Source of the DNA: Arabidopsis thaliana
Taxonomy: Eukaryota; Streptophyta; Magnoliopsida; Brassicales; Brassicaceae
DNA length: 64,000 nt
Direction: 5' to 3'
Assembly: GCF_000001735.4 (NCBI RefSeq)
Contig: NC_003076.8
Location: forward strand, 1,302,001-1,366,000
The notes beneath the pieces are model-generated. The model was given only the letters and a program-made list of their open reading frames with translations. It was not told where the DNA came from and did no database searches. Shown here one piece after another: positions 34,049-46,850 of this stretch (positions within the stretch are counted from its first letter, which is position 1; each line of letters begins with the position of its first letter). The position numbers were made by a program, and so were the translations under genes.

Positions 34049-35587
34049 ATGTTTCCTCTAATCTCCTTTTCTCCAACTTCTCTTGATTTCACCTTCTTCG
34101 CCATTATCATCTCAGGTTTCGTTTTCATCATCACTCGATGGAATTCCAATTCAAAGAAACGTTTAAACCTTCCTCCAGGTCCGCCAGGTTGGCCGGTGGT
34201 CGGAAACTTATTCCAGTTCGCGCGCTCAGGTAAACCGTTTTTCGAATACGCAGAGGATCTCAAGAAAACGTATGGCCCGATTTTTACACTGAGAATGGGG
34301 ACTCGAACAATGATCATCCTCTCCGACGCAACTCTAGTCCACGAAGCTTTGATCCAACGCGGAGCTCTCTTCGCTTCACGACCCGCCGAGAATCCGACCC
34401 GAACAATCTTCAGCTGCAACAAATTCACCGTCAACGCCGCTAAATACGGTCCAGTGTGGCGATCTCTGAGAAGAAACATGGTTCAGAACATGCTTAGCTC
34501 AACACGTCTCAAGGAATTCGGGAAACTGAGACAATCCGCCATGGATAAACTCATCGAGAGGATCAAATCGGAAGCTAGAGACAACGACGGGCTAATCTGG
34601 GTTCTTAAAAACGCAAGATTCGCTGCGTTTTGTATTCTCTTGGAAATGTGTTTCGGAATCGAGATGGATGAAGAGACAATCGAGAAGATGGATGAGATTT
34701 TGAAGACGGTGTTAATGACTGTTGATCCACGAATCGACGATTATCTTCCGATTCTTGCTCCGTTCTTCTCTAAAGAGAGGAAACGAGCTCTCGAAGTTCG
34801 CCGTGAACAAGTCGATTACGTCGTCGGAGTTATCGAGAGACGACGGAGAGCGATTCAGAATCCAGGATCTGATAAAACGGCGTCGTCTTTTTCATACTTA
34901 GATACACTCTTTGATTTAAAAATCGAAGGTCGTAAAACGACGCCGTCTAACGAAGAGCTCGTGACGCTCTGCTCTGAGTTTCTTAACGGTGGTACGGATA
35001 CGACGGGGACGGCGATCGAGTGGGGGATAGCGCAGCTGATTGCGAATCCTGAGATTCAATCTCGGCTCTACGATGAGATTAAATCAACGGTGGGAGATGA
35101 TCGTAGGGTCGATGAGAAAGATGTGGACAAAATGGTCTTTTTACAAGCTTTTGTTAAGGAGCTTCTCCGGAAACATCCGCCGACTTATTTTTCTCTGACG
35201 CATGCCGTTATGGAGACGACGACGCTTGCTGGTTACGATATTCCCGCCGGCGTTAACGTCGAGGTTTATCTTCCGGGTATTAGTGAGGATCCGAGAATTT
35301 GGAATAACCCGAAAAAGTTTGATCCGGACCGGTTTATGTTGGGTAAGGAAGATGCTGACATAACCGGGATTAGTGGAGTAAAAATGATTCCGTTTGGTGT
35401 GGGCCGTAGGATCTGTCCAGGACTTGCAATGGCAACCATACACGTCCATTTGATGCTTGCGCGGATGGTTCAGGAGTTCGAGTGGTGTGCTCATCCACCA
35501 GGAAGTGAGATTGATTTCGCCGGAAAATTGGAGTTTACGGTGGTGATGAAGAATCCGTTGAGAGCTATGGTCAAACCAAGGATTTAG
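34049..35587 (+). CDS. CYP77A4: Cytochrome P450 CYP77A4
   Basis: Intronless, 512 aa from the ATG at 34049 (the frame extends upstream only through TTG). Membrane anchor at about residues 8-32, hinge LPPGPPGWPVVGN, I-helix GGTDTTGT, ExxR in KELLRKHPP, haem loop PFGVGRRICPG with Cys456. It is closely similar along its whole length to CYP77A9, showing tandem duplication. Published family knowledge: CYP77A4 hydroxylates and epoxidises unsaturated fatty acids in-chain and affects embryo and cotyledon patterning. Located in the ER membrane. Confidence 0.95.
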   Translation: MFPLISFSPTSLDFTFFAIIISGFVFIITRWNSNSKKRLNLPPGPPGWPVVGNLFQFARSGKPFFEYAEDLKKTYGPIFTLRMGTRTMIILSDATLVHEALIQRGALFASRPAENPTRTIFSCNKFTVNAAKYGPVWRSLRRNMVQNMLSSTRLKEFGKLRQSAMDKLIERIKSEARDNDGLIWVLKNARFAAFCILLEMCFGIEMDEETIEKMDEILKTVLMTVDPRIDDYLPILAPFFSKERKRALEVRREQVDYVVGVIERRRRAIQNPGSDKTASSFSYLDTLFDLKIEGRKTTPSNEELVTLCSEFLNGGTDTTGTAIEWGIAQLIANPEIQSRLYDEIKSTVGDDRRVDEKDVDKMVFLQAFVKELLRKHPPTYFSLTHAVMETTTLAGYDIPAGVNVEVYLPGISEDPRIWNNPKKFDPDRFMLGKEDADITGISGVKMIPFGVGRRICPGLAMATIHVHLMLARMVQEFEWCAHPPGSEIDFAGKLEFTVVMKNPLRAMVKPRI

Positions 35588-35997
35588 TCTTTTATTGTTT
35601 TTTTGTTAAGAATATTGAGATTATTGTAAGGTGTGTTTGCTTATAAACATTAAAGTACCCAAATCTACACAATACACATGACCAAAACTACCACAGTCCA
35701 TAGCACATTTCCATATATCTCCTTTAACTTTCTTTTTTTCACATTTCTTCAAAATTATATTGGTCGGAAGAAAAACGAAAAAAGTAAGGATGGAGCATCA
35801 TCTTACGGTAGTATGAACAAAAAACAAAACAAAAACCTAACAAAAAACAAAAATCTAAATCAATTTACAATATCAGCGTAGAAACTATACATATAAAACC
35901 CAAAGCTACAGAGACTATACCTCTTTCAAATCCTCCTTGAAAAATGGCCAAAAAGATCCCAACTTCAGTAACATTTTCTATCTTTACCATTTCAGTT

Positions 35998-38884
35998 CTA
36001 GACAACGGTTGTGTCCACCTCCCTCGATTCGGCTTCCTTAATGGCTTCTGCAATCCTGAGAGCCCTCATTGCTTTGTAAACAGCAAGATCTGCGTTTTCT
36101 GCAAGAATTTGTGCTCGTCTTCTTTTGGCTATGGCAGTTTCCATGGTTTTATCAGCCAAAACTTTGGCTTCTTCCATTCTGAGAATATCGTCTTCTTCCT
36201 CTGGTTCTGCCGCCTTTACAGCCACTGTTCACATTAACACAACAAACGAATCAGATCATTTTCACTATACTGAACTTTCTGGAGCTAAATCAAACTTCTA
36301 TCGAGCTTAGTCACCGATATTCAACTCCTAATGATACTGGAGTTTAAAACTTTATCTAACCTCAAATCGAATACAGTACACCTTAACCAAAAAGAAATGA
36401 TTTTCAGTCTAATTCTGTGGTAACCTATTCTACTTAATTGTAGTTCGGCAAGACTGTTCCATATTATTCTAACTCTCAAGAGTACACTCTAAGCACTAAC
36501 TTTCAGCAATTGCAAACAAATGTAACACAAGCCTCAACATTTCACTGCAATAACCAGGCGTCTCTGAGTCATTAGGTTATGGAAACTTACCCATCCAAGG
36601 GCTTGTCTGTTTGGCTTTTCCATGGAGTTGACTCCCCTGTCTTTTGAAGGACCTTCTTTTACGAAACACAGGTTTGGAAAGTAGCTGCGTTTTCTTCACT
36701 TGATGACCCTGTTTATATACATGCAAACATCAGTTTTGATGATAAAAACAAAACTGAAAATAAAGAATATGATACTAGGACACTGCATCATGACATTACC
36801 TGGAAAATTCTGAGGAGTGGTGCTTTTCGCTGCTTCCTTTTTTTCAACCAGTAATCATGTACCGCCTCAACCACCTCTTGCCTACCCAGATATGAAATAC
36901 TACCTATAGTGGCTGCTTTTTCATCCAAGAGATCATCGGCAGGGCTATGGAAATGATACTTTTCAAACCCATCAATCATCAACTCAAAAGCTTCCCGCTG
37001 AAGTTGTAGATATTGGTCATCCTCTTCATTGAGCATTTTCTGGTTCTGCCTTTCGAGCCACTCTTCATCTTCAGAATCCATGTCATAAAGAGCAATACTT
37101 CGAGCCATGGCCCTTGAAACCTCATCTTCGTTCACAGATATATATGAAACTGGTGGCCTAGAAAAGGAGGGGAAATTATCGATATACTCTGCATATCCAC
37201 ACACTTCTCTGACCCCAGGAATAGGAATGACTTTCACACTCTGTTCCAATAGATTCCGTTCATAGCATTCTTTATATATATCTTTAAAACCAAGCCAATC
37301 TTGTCTGTCACAAAACTCAAGCTTCCAATTATCACCTCCCATCCATACTGTGGCATGTGTAATCCGGTTGCTAGAGAAAGGTCTCATAGTCCTTTGTGCC
37401 ATGTGGCTGTATCTGATTGCCCCATCTTTCTTAATAACAAGGAACCACTCCTTCGAAGACGAAGCCTCCAACATGACACTAAATCCTTCTTCTCTGGTGC
37501 ATCTGTCTGAATGTATCATCAATATATTCGCAGAACAACATATAGAATCAAGTTCCTCTTTTGTCTTCGTCATTGGAATGATACTTATCCCATTTGAAAC
37601 CGGAGATGAGTTACTTAGCACCGAACTTCTAAGCTTTTTCGATGATACTGCTGCTGTCCTGTTTTTCCTACTTCCCGATATATCAAAAACAGGTGTTCCA
37701 TTGTTCAACTTGTGTGCATTATGAGAAAGATTTCTTGCTCTTCTCCTTCTCAAAGAGCTTCTCCTCTTTTGGAAACTGTGAGAACCTAAATTGCCTCTAT
37801 ACTGAGCATTTCCTCCCGTTAACTTCGAGGCTCTCACTGATGGATGTAACCCAACTACAACTCCATTCCTCGGAGTACAAGGTTCAGGTAAAGCTAATTC
37901 AGACTCGGAATCTGATTCTTCAATCGGATTGTTTAGCAAATACAGAGATTTCTCTACGAAAAAGAAGGAGCGTGGTAGAACTCTTACAAATAGAGTGAAA
38001 TGCATATCCATGAACCATCGAGGAATGACAGCAAAATCTGCTGAAAAGAGAGGTAGACAACTCATGGCCCCAAAAAACTTGCAGACACCCCTTGAGCTAA
38101 GGGGAGACCTCTGAAAAAACATCACAATAAAAAGAAACCAAAAGATTACCTTAGTAACATTAAAGATCACAATTACGTACATAAACAAAATGTAGTCCAA
38201 ACCTAACGATAGTAAGCGCAAAGGTAATTAGGTAATTACCACAAGGAATCGCACGCCATGGTCTGCAAACACTTGGTTGATAGGTTGAGACAAGAAGAAA
38301 GACGCAAGTGAAGACAGCCTGAGTTCTTCCCTCCTTATATATCTCATTGCCAAACCGAAAACAGTTAAAAACCAGCAATCCTCACATGACCAATCTACTG
38401 TAAGAGTAAGCACTGAAGAAACCCGTTGTGAGAGTTTTCTTCGCCTGCGATAAAACTTCAGGCTTCGTAGTGGCTCTTCTGATCTATCACTTGATGATGG
38501 TTCACAAAGTCTCTTCCTTTTCCTACTATATACAATCCCAAACATCTTATCCACAGTCTTTTCATCCCCTACACCTTCATTTCTCACTTTCCTCCGTTTT
38601 GTGACCGGAAAGTCATCTACTTTGTCTTCTTTCTCACTAGAAACTTGTTTCGGGCTACAAGGCTGGCTGTTACTTTTACCGGAGGAGACTTTATTGCCTT
38701 TGGATTTGTTCTGATTCTTCAAAACGCTATCACAATCTCGATCCACCACGTCATGAGCTCGCCGTACCTTTGGCTCGCCAACGTTAGGCCAGATCCGGCG
38801 ACCCGAACGGAGGACACGGGCTCCGTCTGCGGCTTTAACCACCCCGAAAACCCTAGTGGTTCGTCTCATTCCCACCGACGGCAT
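35998..38884 (-). CDS. Enhancer-of-polycomb-like protein
   Basis: Four exons on the minus strand: 38884-38240, 38110-36800, 36708-36591, 36224-35998; 766 aa. The N-terminal third is basic with several nuclear-localization-type clusters (TKRRKVR, SRKRKRLC, YRRRRK). Residues about 450-560 match the EPL domain: a VREVCGYAEYIDNFPSFSRP block, then VSYISVNEDEVSRAMARSI and DSEDEEWLERQN. In yeast and animals this domain scaffolds the NuA4/TIP60 (Piccolo) histone acetyltransferase; plant EPL1-like proteins are thought to do likewise. The last exon encodes an Ala/Glu-rich helix. The splice into exon 4 is phase 1. The 3' UTR runs to about 35880 and overlaps nothing. I believe this is AT5G04670. Confidence 0.92.
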
Positions 38885-39729
38885 CTATGCCGTGCTCATA
38901 CGACTCCGTTTCTTACTCTAACTGGAGATGCCACAACTGGCTTGACTGAACTCAGAAATTGGCTTTGTTTTAAACCTCTTCTTCGATCTATACCCACTAA
39001 TCTCTGTAAAAAAACACGAATTTCTTACAGAACCAACCCCGATTCTGACCAGATTTTATAAAAGAAATCACTTTCTTTTCAAGGAAAATTTAAGAAATTG
39101 AAACGGCTATTGGAAGGGGAAGAGCTAGATACTTTCGATTTAACCGATTCGATTCGAGATCAAATTAGTACTACCCAGAAAGGAAAAAGAAGAAAGAAAA
39201 TGAAAATCGCCGAGATCTCTGGAGATCGAAGAAAATTTGAGAAATTCGATTGGGAGGATCGAGATCTGTTCATGGGTATAAATCTTTGTTTTTTTTTTTC
39301 TAGAAACGAGTAGACATGGTGAAGAAGAAGAAGATGAAGGATCGGCGGTGAAGATGGTTTCACGAACTTTTCGTTTTGACAAGAAGAGAGGGAACAGAGG
39401 TGGCTAGGGTTTATGATCGAAAACCAAAAAAAAAAAAAAAGATCTTTCTTTAGTGGTGATTGGTCGTGACCGTTGGATGGTATTCTCGACGGTTTAGATT
39501 GATTCTGGTTCGATGGGTCCAAGGCTATCTTTTTTTCTTTTTTCTCGACTGCGAATTTTTTGGGTTACACGAATATTTAGAAAAATTTAAACGAATTTTA
39601 AAAACGGAATGGGCCGAAATTTTCAAAAGGTGACAACATGAAATGACAAGATTGCCCTCGGGTTTAAAGCGAAAGGTGTCTGAATCTCAAGTGTTTAATT
39701 ACAGTTGTTGGAGGAATCTCTAGTTGTTA
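38885..39729 (-). promoter_or_regulatory. Upstream region of the EPL-like gene
   Basis: The leader probably reaches back to about 39400, where the minus strand reads AAACCCTAGCC (telo-box, about 39404-39414). Within it is a short upstream ORF (ATG TCT ACT CGT TTC TAG, about 39301-39318). Beyond 39420 there is a poly(A)/(T) tract and AT-rich spacer up to the transposon boundary. Confidence 0.4.
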
Positions 39730-41674
39730 GAGCATCTCCAATTGAGAGAGCTCCTCTATTGGCTCTCTCCATTTCTTTATGATTAAATTTCACAAAAAGT
39801 GATTAGAGAGCTTTTGTTTTTGTTTTTTTAGGTTTTCATCTTCCAATGGTAGGCTTTCTCTTACATGGGTTCTCTTGAAAAAAATATGCAAATCATAAGA
39901 TTTAAAGAAAATTCATAGCCATGAAGAAAAATGTTTTCCTGAGATTCAGTGAAAGAAACAAATAAAAAAGAAACATAATGGTGAAGTTTAATGAAGCTGC
40001 AGAGCTCTTTTTACCGCATGGTGTAGAGGAGTCCCAACATGACGACCTAAAGAGAAACACAAATGACTCCATTAGCTCAATAACACTCTAAAACTAAAGC
40101 ATCTAAGATCACATAACAAATTCAAAATCCAAAACCACAATCATGGAACCTCTAACAGAATCAACAATGTCTCAAACTACAAACACATTCCACTAACTTA
40201 AACTTGACAAGATGTTAGAGGAACCAGTTCAAAGACAATTATCCTAACACCGAAGCAAAATTTTTAACCATCTGAAATCTGAAATCATCATCAAAGTATA
40301 CTAAAGAAGCATACCTGCAAGAAACCATCCCATGTATCATATCAAAACATTGGTTTCAGGACCAATTTTAGACATAAGAAGCTACAGGAGAAGACGGATT
40401 GGGATTTGGGTTTATGGTTTGAAACTTATGGCTAATTTCCCATGACAGATCCGGAATGACATAATCTGCGAGCAGCCAACTTTGAGGACGAATTCCTATC
40501 ACACCACAAGGAACCAGAAGATGATCTTTATGTCGTTGGAAAGATCTCGCTTTCAAGTTTCCAGAACACCTTTAGAAGCAAATTCCGAGGTCGCTAGCCA
40601 AACAAAACGAAGAAGGAACAATCAACCCTGACTCATAAAACTGATTAGAAACCTGAAACTTTCTTCCCCTGAGCTACTTCATCATTCTTTGATTCTTCAT
40701 AATACTGGCGAATCATTAAGAACCGTACTCAATAGGCTCATGTTTGATTCATCTCTCTTTCTCATGATAAGAATCCTTGTTGGCCGCACTAAGAACAAAA
40801 ACCTCTTCTTTCATTTTGAACAAGAACATGACCATGAACAAGCTCTTCTTCTCTTCTTACAAAGCTCTTTATAGAATTCATATCAGTGGTGAATCAAACA
40901 ATGTGGGCAGTCTTTTTCAATCATCATTGGCTCTTTATCTAAACCAAGTTCACAAAATTTAATAAGAACACATAAGAAAAGTTATGATAAAATTACAACT
41001 TTACTTAATTCAGTGAATAAGATTTGATGGGATGATTATCTTCTTCAAATTTCAACGCAATTCAATCTTAATCAAAAGACAGAGAGATGTTAAAGTTGAA
41101 GACATTGATATTCACTAAATAATTCTTCCTAAAGACATTGATATTCATCAAAACTTATAAACCTTAATCATTACCAGCTAAATCTGCAAACTCAAAAAAC
41201 ACACTTACTCATAATCAAATTTACCCCAAAAATAGTTTTTCTTAGTCAATGAAGCTTTAATTCAAACCTGGGAAATATTTTGGAGCTGATCGATTTTACT
41301 TCGGATGGGACTACCAAATTAACAATTGTTTTTTTCTTCGTTCACCGATGGTGCTGCAACGTCTCCTATTGATGAATTCCACGTTAACGGAGTGTCGACT
41401 CACCGGAAATCACAAATCGCCGGTGACATCGTATTTGTGTCGAGAGAGAGAGAGTTGAAAGCGAAGGAAGAAGAAAAAACCCAACTTTTTTTGTTTCGTT
41501 AAAAATAGAAAACCAATCGCAGCAAAACACTTGTCGCCTCTCTCAAATTAAAAAAAAACTCTCTCGAGAGAGCGCCTCTCTTCTTTAATTTTCAGTTTAT
41601 ATTTATTTTTTTGATACAAAATATAGAGAACCTGTGAAAAAACACAAGAGAACCTCCCATTGGAGGTGCTCTTA
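39727..41674. mobile_element. PIF/Harbinger-like non-autonomous DNA transposon, about 1.94 kb
   Basis: The left end at 39730 reads GAGCATCTCCAATTG. The right end, read inward on the other strand from 41671, is GAGCACCTCCAATGG, matching 13 of 15. Both are flanked by TTA (39727-39729 and 41672-41674), the three-base target duplication expected for PIF/Harbinger. GAGCATCTCCAATGG-type ends are well known for this superfamily in plants. Subterminal GAGAGAGC-like motifs occur at both ends (39746-39772, 41560-41585). No transposase (DDE) or Myb-like frame is visible; the longest internal frame is about 60 codons. Part of the interior (about 41340-41460, higher GC) may be captured host sequence. Confidence 0.75.
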
Positions 41675-44313
41675 ACTAGCAGCAATCCATACGTATTACT
41701 AGTTTACTACGAGTGTTTAACAACCAACATACTTCAGAAAGACGACGATACAAAAATACCTCTTGTTATTACGCTATATGCAAATTTTAATTATGCTTAG
41801 ACATAAAAAAAAAAAAAAGGAGAAATAGCTGAGTATTTTTATGGTAAAATAAAGTGTAAAATTTTATCACAATGATAGATAAGGGCAAGAAACTTTAAGA
41901 CAACAGAAGGATATAGCTTCGAGACAACTCTGAGGAAGTGAGAACCACAAGAGATGATAAGATTACACAAGACCAAACATTCATTGACTTTTCGTTACAT
42001 ATGATTTTGTTTTGTAGGAATCTCTTGTTAAAACAGAGTAATAATAGTAAGGTTCTATTGCTTCCAGAATCTTCTTTTTAGGTCTTGGGCGTTTCTGATG
42101 TTTCAGCCTGAAACATTAGCCACAAATTTTGGGAAGAAAGCTTTATAATCAAGGGAGTAAAAGAATCTTGAAACATTAGCCCTAAATTGGTTAAAAACAG
42201 CATGATGTATTTCTCAAGTTTGCTAGAAAGTAGTATAAAAGAAACAGACTCATATAAACAAAACAGCAAAACTTATTTTTCACGTTAAATTAAATGAACA
42301 TGGCAAGGTTCAAATTTCCTTATTTAAATAGCTTGAGGTAAGTCTTCACTTTGATAAGAGTTATCAAATAAGTTCCAACAATTCAAGGCTGCATGCCCTA
42401 CTTTTCCTCATATTTGACACTCAAGACGCTTAGAGGAGTTATTTGACTGAGACACTTGCTGATGAAAAACAGAGCGATTAGAAATTCATTTAATTCTTCA
42501 GTATTTAACAACGAATATGAGATCAAGAGTTTACCGTGGGGTACAAGCACGGGATACGTTGCGTGTAACTTCTCTTTCCGCATTTGAACCCAGTGGGAGG
42601 CCTCGAAGAATGGGATACTCTGTTCATCTACATTCAGAAAAATAAAGACAGGGAAGGGCGATAAATTAAGTTCATCTCTCAAAAATTTAAGATCAGGCTG
42701 CTGACATAAGAAGAAATCTATTTGTTTCTTGTTTTCCCTGCAGCGATAGCGACTAAATACGTACTCTTAAATTTTGTTTTTCAACATTTACCTTCTAATT
42801 TTTTGAACTTCAAGAGGACGTGAATTTGTCTACACAATCAAGTGAAGCCATGACTTAGAACATTATAGTAGATTGACATAATTGATAAAAAAAGTTTAAG
42901 CATTTTATGTTTTTTTTTTAAACAATTATCGGCATTTTCTATATATATACATTTGTTAAGATTTTCATTCATTATTTTTTATAATGGGCTTTAACCTTTT
43001 TAAATTAACAAAATATCTTGTTAATGAATTTAGTTTAGTAAAATTTTAGATTTAAGAAAAATAAAACCTTAAATTCTAAGACTTTGATTACAAAATAAGA
43101 AATGGAAGACTTTCTAATGTAAGGTGCATGAACTTTGATTATAAAATAACAAACTTTGTTTTGATTAATCAAATAAAGAGTTGGCTTTGCTATTCATTAA
43201 GACAATTATGGTTGAAAAGTTCAATTACGTGAATTTGATGAATGGTTTTGCAGACAATAATCTAAATAGAACTATATTTAAAATATATTTTTTTTTGTTT
43301 TTTTTTTTCCTTTTTTTTTGTTTACAAAATGCTTATAAAATTGAAAAAAATGTTCTACAAAGTTTTAGTATAACTTTATATATTATTATTCTATGTGATT
43401 ATGCAAAAAATGAAGTTTCTCAATTTAATAAATTCTTAACTCTTTTCTTTCGTTACTTTTTAATTATCACGGTGTAAGATTTTTTTTTTTAATTTTGATA
43501 TTTACTTATTTTTTTTCTTTTTTCCTTTTTAATTTAGACAATTTCTTTCCTAGTTACTACTTATAGAGTGCGTGAGTAAGCGTTTTGTAGAAGAACAATA
43601 TTTTCTATGTTCTTGTTAAAAATATAATTTTGTTTAATCATAATTAAATTCGCATTCAGTGGAATACACATGATCTCATACACAACAGCTTAATTCTTCA
43701 TACTAATATTGAAAAGGGCAACCGGGTTCAAATTGATGTGACAAACAGTGTTTACAAATTGATTATTATATTGGGGGAAACATTAAATGAAAATATAACA
43801 ATCAACGTTGTCCGTCGACATATTTTACAAAAAAAACATAAAACGCTTGAACACGACCTAACCCAAATGCAGGATTCTTTATGACTCTTGCATCATCATC
43901 ATCTCTTATCTAATGTTTCTGCAAGTCTAACGCCACAACTCTGTATCTTTCAAGTTTCAACCCGCTGCACCTCTCTTCTCCCTTGCTGGCAAAGTTCTCA
44001 ACTTCCATCATAGACTCATAGTTGCTTCTTTCACTAATCTTCTTGCCCCTTTGTCCTTCTCTTCTATCCTTCTTCTTCTTTTTTTGCATCAACAAGCTCC
44101 TTTTATTAGTAGTATATGTAATATATATTGTACATAGATGTTTCATATGTGATGATATTTGGTGGACCGGTCCAAGAGTTTGTTTGTACTTTCAGAAAAG
44201 CATCATTATTTTTGTCTTTTTGATGTGAAGCCGAAAAGGAAGAACTGAATTATTTATTATTTTTAATGTATTAAAGAGTTTCCGAGTTAGGCCCAAAAGA
44301 TCAATGTCTCAAG
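41675..44313. other. AT-rich spacer with a possible gene fragment
   Basis: No convincing gene. On the minus strand 42398-42682 has a 94-codon frame; its segment 42535-42690 reads PVFIFLNVDEQSIPFFEASH followed by WVQMRKEKLHATYP, preceded by CAG and followed by GGTAAAC, so it looks like a single orphan exon. I cannot assign it to a family. Poly(T) tracts occupy 43287-43320. From about 44165 the text matches the 3' flank of the third ankyrin gene (see 52135-52260), marking the edge of a duplication. Confidence 0.45.
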
Positions 44314-46850
44314 TTAAGCCCAACATGTCATATTTCTGTCGAAGATTCCTTTGCCGTAAGTGGAGAAGATCATTTCCTTGAGGAGAGGATACTGAAGCAG
44401 AACGAACAACAGCGCCGGTAAACAAGCGCAAAGGATCGTCGGAGCAACAATCCATTTCCCTTTATTCATCATTGTTATAAGCACCAATGAGAATGCAATA
44501 AGCATCGCCGCGATGGAAACGAATAGTATCGAAAGTCCCGTGATCATCTTTGTCGGCAGCGCGACCAAAAAATCGTCAAAGGAGTATCTCGCGGTGAGTA
44601 TCCCGAGGAATATGGGTACGGCGGTGCAAGCGGCGAAGCAAGAAATCAAATCGGAGACGATGAATATGATGAACCTCTGTTCATATAAGTGAAAGGGGTT
44701 ACCTTCTGAATTGTCGTCGGAGCCACCAGATACGGTAAAGACCGCCGCGAAAATGACCGTGATGATGAGAGCCGCGAAAGTGACCATGACGATGAGAGCC
44801 GCGACTAAGCTGCATGACATGGCTGTGTCTTTCATCCATTTCTCGGCTTCTTGTCGCAGTCCTTGGTGCTCCTTTGCAAATATCTCGATCGGTGTTTGCT
44901 CTTCTGTGTTTACTCTCTCCTTCTCGATCTCTGGTGCAATTCTCTCCACTTCCTGCATCATTAAGGCCAGATTTATTTTTAGACCTCTGTTTCCTCTGTT
45001 TTGGCTATGCATGAGAGAAATAGAGCAAACCTTGAACCATTGTAACTCGCGTTGCATCCGCAAAGGTGCGCAAATGACACTAGCGAGCTTGGAAGGAGGA
45101 GAAGGAAATCCGGCGAGATGAAGCACACCATTGCCGTCGCTGTCCTTGTCTGCGAGCAACAAGTACTTCCTGTCGTCCAGACCGTAGAGGAGATTAAACA
45201 CCTTCTCTTGTCTGAACTCGACGGCCAAGAGAAACAGAGTACTGCTCGAGCTTGTTCTCGTGGACCATAGAAGCTCGGAGTTGTTTCTGATCATTTCCAC
45301 CAAGAAATCCACATTCCCATATCTCACTGCAAAGAGTAAAGCTTCATCCACTGTCTCGGAACGTTCCTTCAAGCCCAAGGTCAATGTTTCTTCTGATATT
45401 CCCAGTAGAAGCTTCTTGGCTTGTAGATGCATGACCTTAAGTCGGTACACTTCATCTATTCCTGAAACCATCACTCAATTCAGATTTAAATTTCATATGA
45501 ATCCTATTGAATAGCCTAATACTTACCGGTCCATTTGGAGAGACCTTTGAGCAGTTTCCTCATCAGAGTATCTGGGAACAAATCGAAACTTTTTCTCACT
45601 TTCTTCAGAGGAATATATATAGACTTTTTATAAACTTTATGTATACGGAAGAACTTACTCTTATGATCTTTGTTTGCATGTGAAGGTTTTGGGAGAGTTG
45701 GCAGCTTTACTTGTATCCCTAGCAAGTGAGAGAAGGAAAAAATTATTTGATTCAAAAGGGAATGACAAAATGATTGATCTTTGTAATGAAGAGGTCTTAG
45801 ATTTGTACAGACAAGAGTAGATGAAACGTGTCAATGGTCCAAGATAGCAGTCACCAGGAAAAAGATCTGGCTTTGAAGCCAAGACAATGATGGGAATCGA
45901 CTCGATTTGCAAGTGTTTTGTGACGGCTAAGCGTCTGCTCATGTTGAACAGATCCAATGCGATGTCTAATTGTATAAAGAAAAACAGATAAAGATCAAAA
46001 CCGCCAAAGATATGGGTTGCTTGAATTCCAAGAAATCCCTTACCGAGCATTCTATAGAAGATGGCATTCAGAAAGAGCAAAGTACCATGATATCCGTCTT
46101 CAGCAAGTAAGACCTGAACCGGAGTTCTGGTGTAAAGATAGCGAGCCATTTCCATCTGCGTGTTCTCAACCGCAACCACAACCGGAATCTGTCCATTGAT
46201 TCCAGGAATCTCTAGCAGCTTAGGGTTCTTGGCGACTAAGGCTTCAGCAATCTCCATATTTCCACTAACCGCTACGACAGTAAGAGCCGTGTGGTACGAA
46301 ACGTTTTGGCTCATCTTGGGAAGCATTTGTTCAGGTGTCATACGCCACAGAAGCTCTTTAACAATCTCGGGTTTCCCACAAGCACAAGCCTTTAACAATG
46401 GCGTCTCGTAAAGGTTTATCCATTCGTCCACTGCGTCCGGATGATCGTTCAAGAAGTCCTTCACGACTTCTACACGACCTTGGCTTATTCCTTGACTTAA
46501 TTGTATATACTCATAATATACGTTCGTATTCTTTCCTACATCAACAACAAGATCACGCTATGCGAATAAATCAGTATCCCGTGCTATATCCACCTAGTGA
46601 TTATCTTCGAAACTGAGACTTTGATCTATCCTTTGTAACTTGCTTATTATTTGAGAATGGTATAAGAATTCTTACCGCGAAGCTGGATATTGACGGGATC
46701 ACTTGGAACTTCTTCTTCAGGATTCTTTTTTGTAGGAGAGACACTGTCGCCTAGGTCAGCATGAGGAACCTTTGTATTAGCGAATTTGAAAGGACTCCTC
46801 CGAAGTGTTGCCATCAAAGTTGCGTGTAAGTAATTAGAACTAATTGCCAT
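44314..46850 (-). CDS. Ankyrin-repeat PGG-domain membrane protein, tandem copy A
   Basis: Seven exons: 46850-46676, 46535-46044, 45965-45813, 45718-45659, 45571-45527, 45461-45031, 44952-44314; about 664 aa. Ankyrin repeats fall in exons 2 and 6. The last exon is a PGG/ACD6-like membrane domain starting EKWMKDTAMSCSLVAALIV, with about four hydrophobic helices. Proteins of this layout (ACD6 relatives) sit in membranes and often affect defence or salt responses; the role here is not known. Two changes set it apart from copies B and C: a 27-bp in-frame duplication in the first membrane helix, and VSGG in place of VPGG. The start is chosen by alignment with copy C; an ATG further upstream at 46931 is less likely. 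The exon 3 donor is non-canonical in context (GTCTGT). I believe this is AT5G04680. Confidence 0.85.
44744..44797 (-). repeat. 27-bp tandem duplication in copy A membrane helix
   Basis: Plus-strand units 44744-44770 and 44771-44797 both start GCCGCGAAA and end GATGAGA, differing at three or so positions. They add nine residues, giving VTFAALIITVIFAAVFTV where copies B and C have VTFAA(I/V)FTV. Confidence 0.9.

Noticed and set aside
43910-44146. 78-codon minus-strand frame with a Lys/Arg-rich stretch
   Set aside because: Low complexity, no signal peptide, not matched near copy C, so not supported as a small secreted peptide gene.
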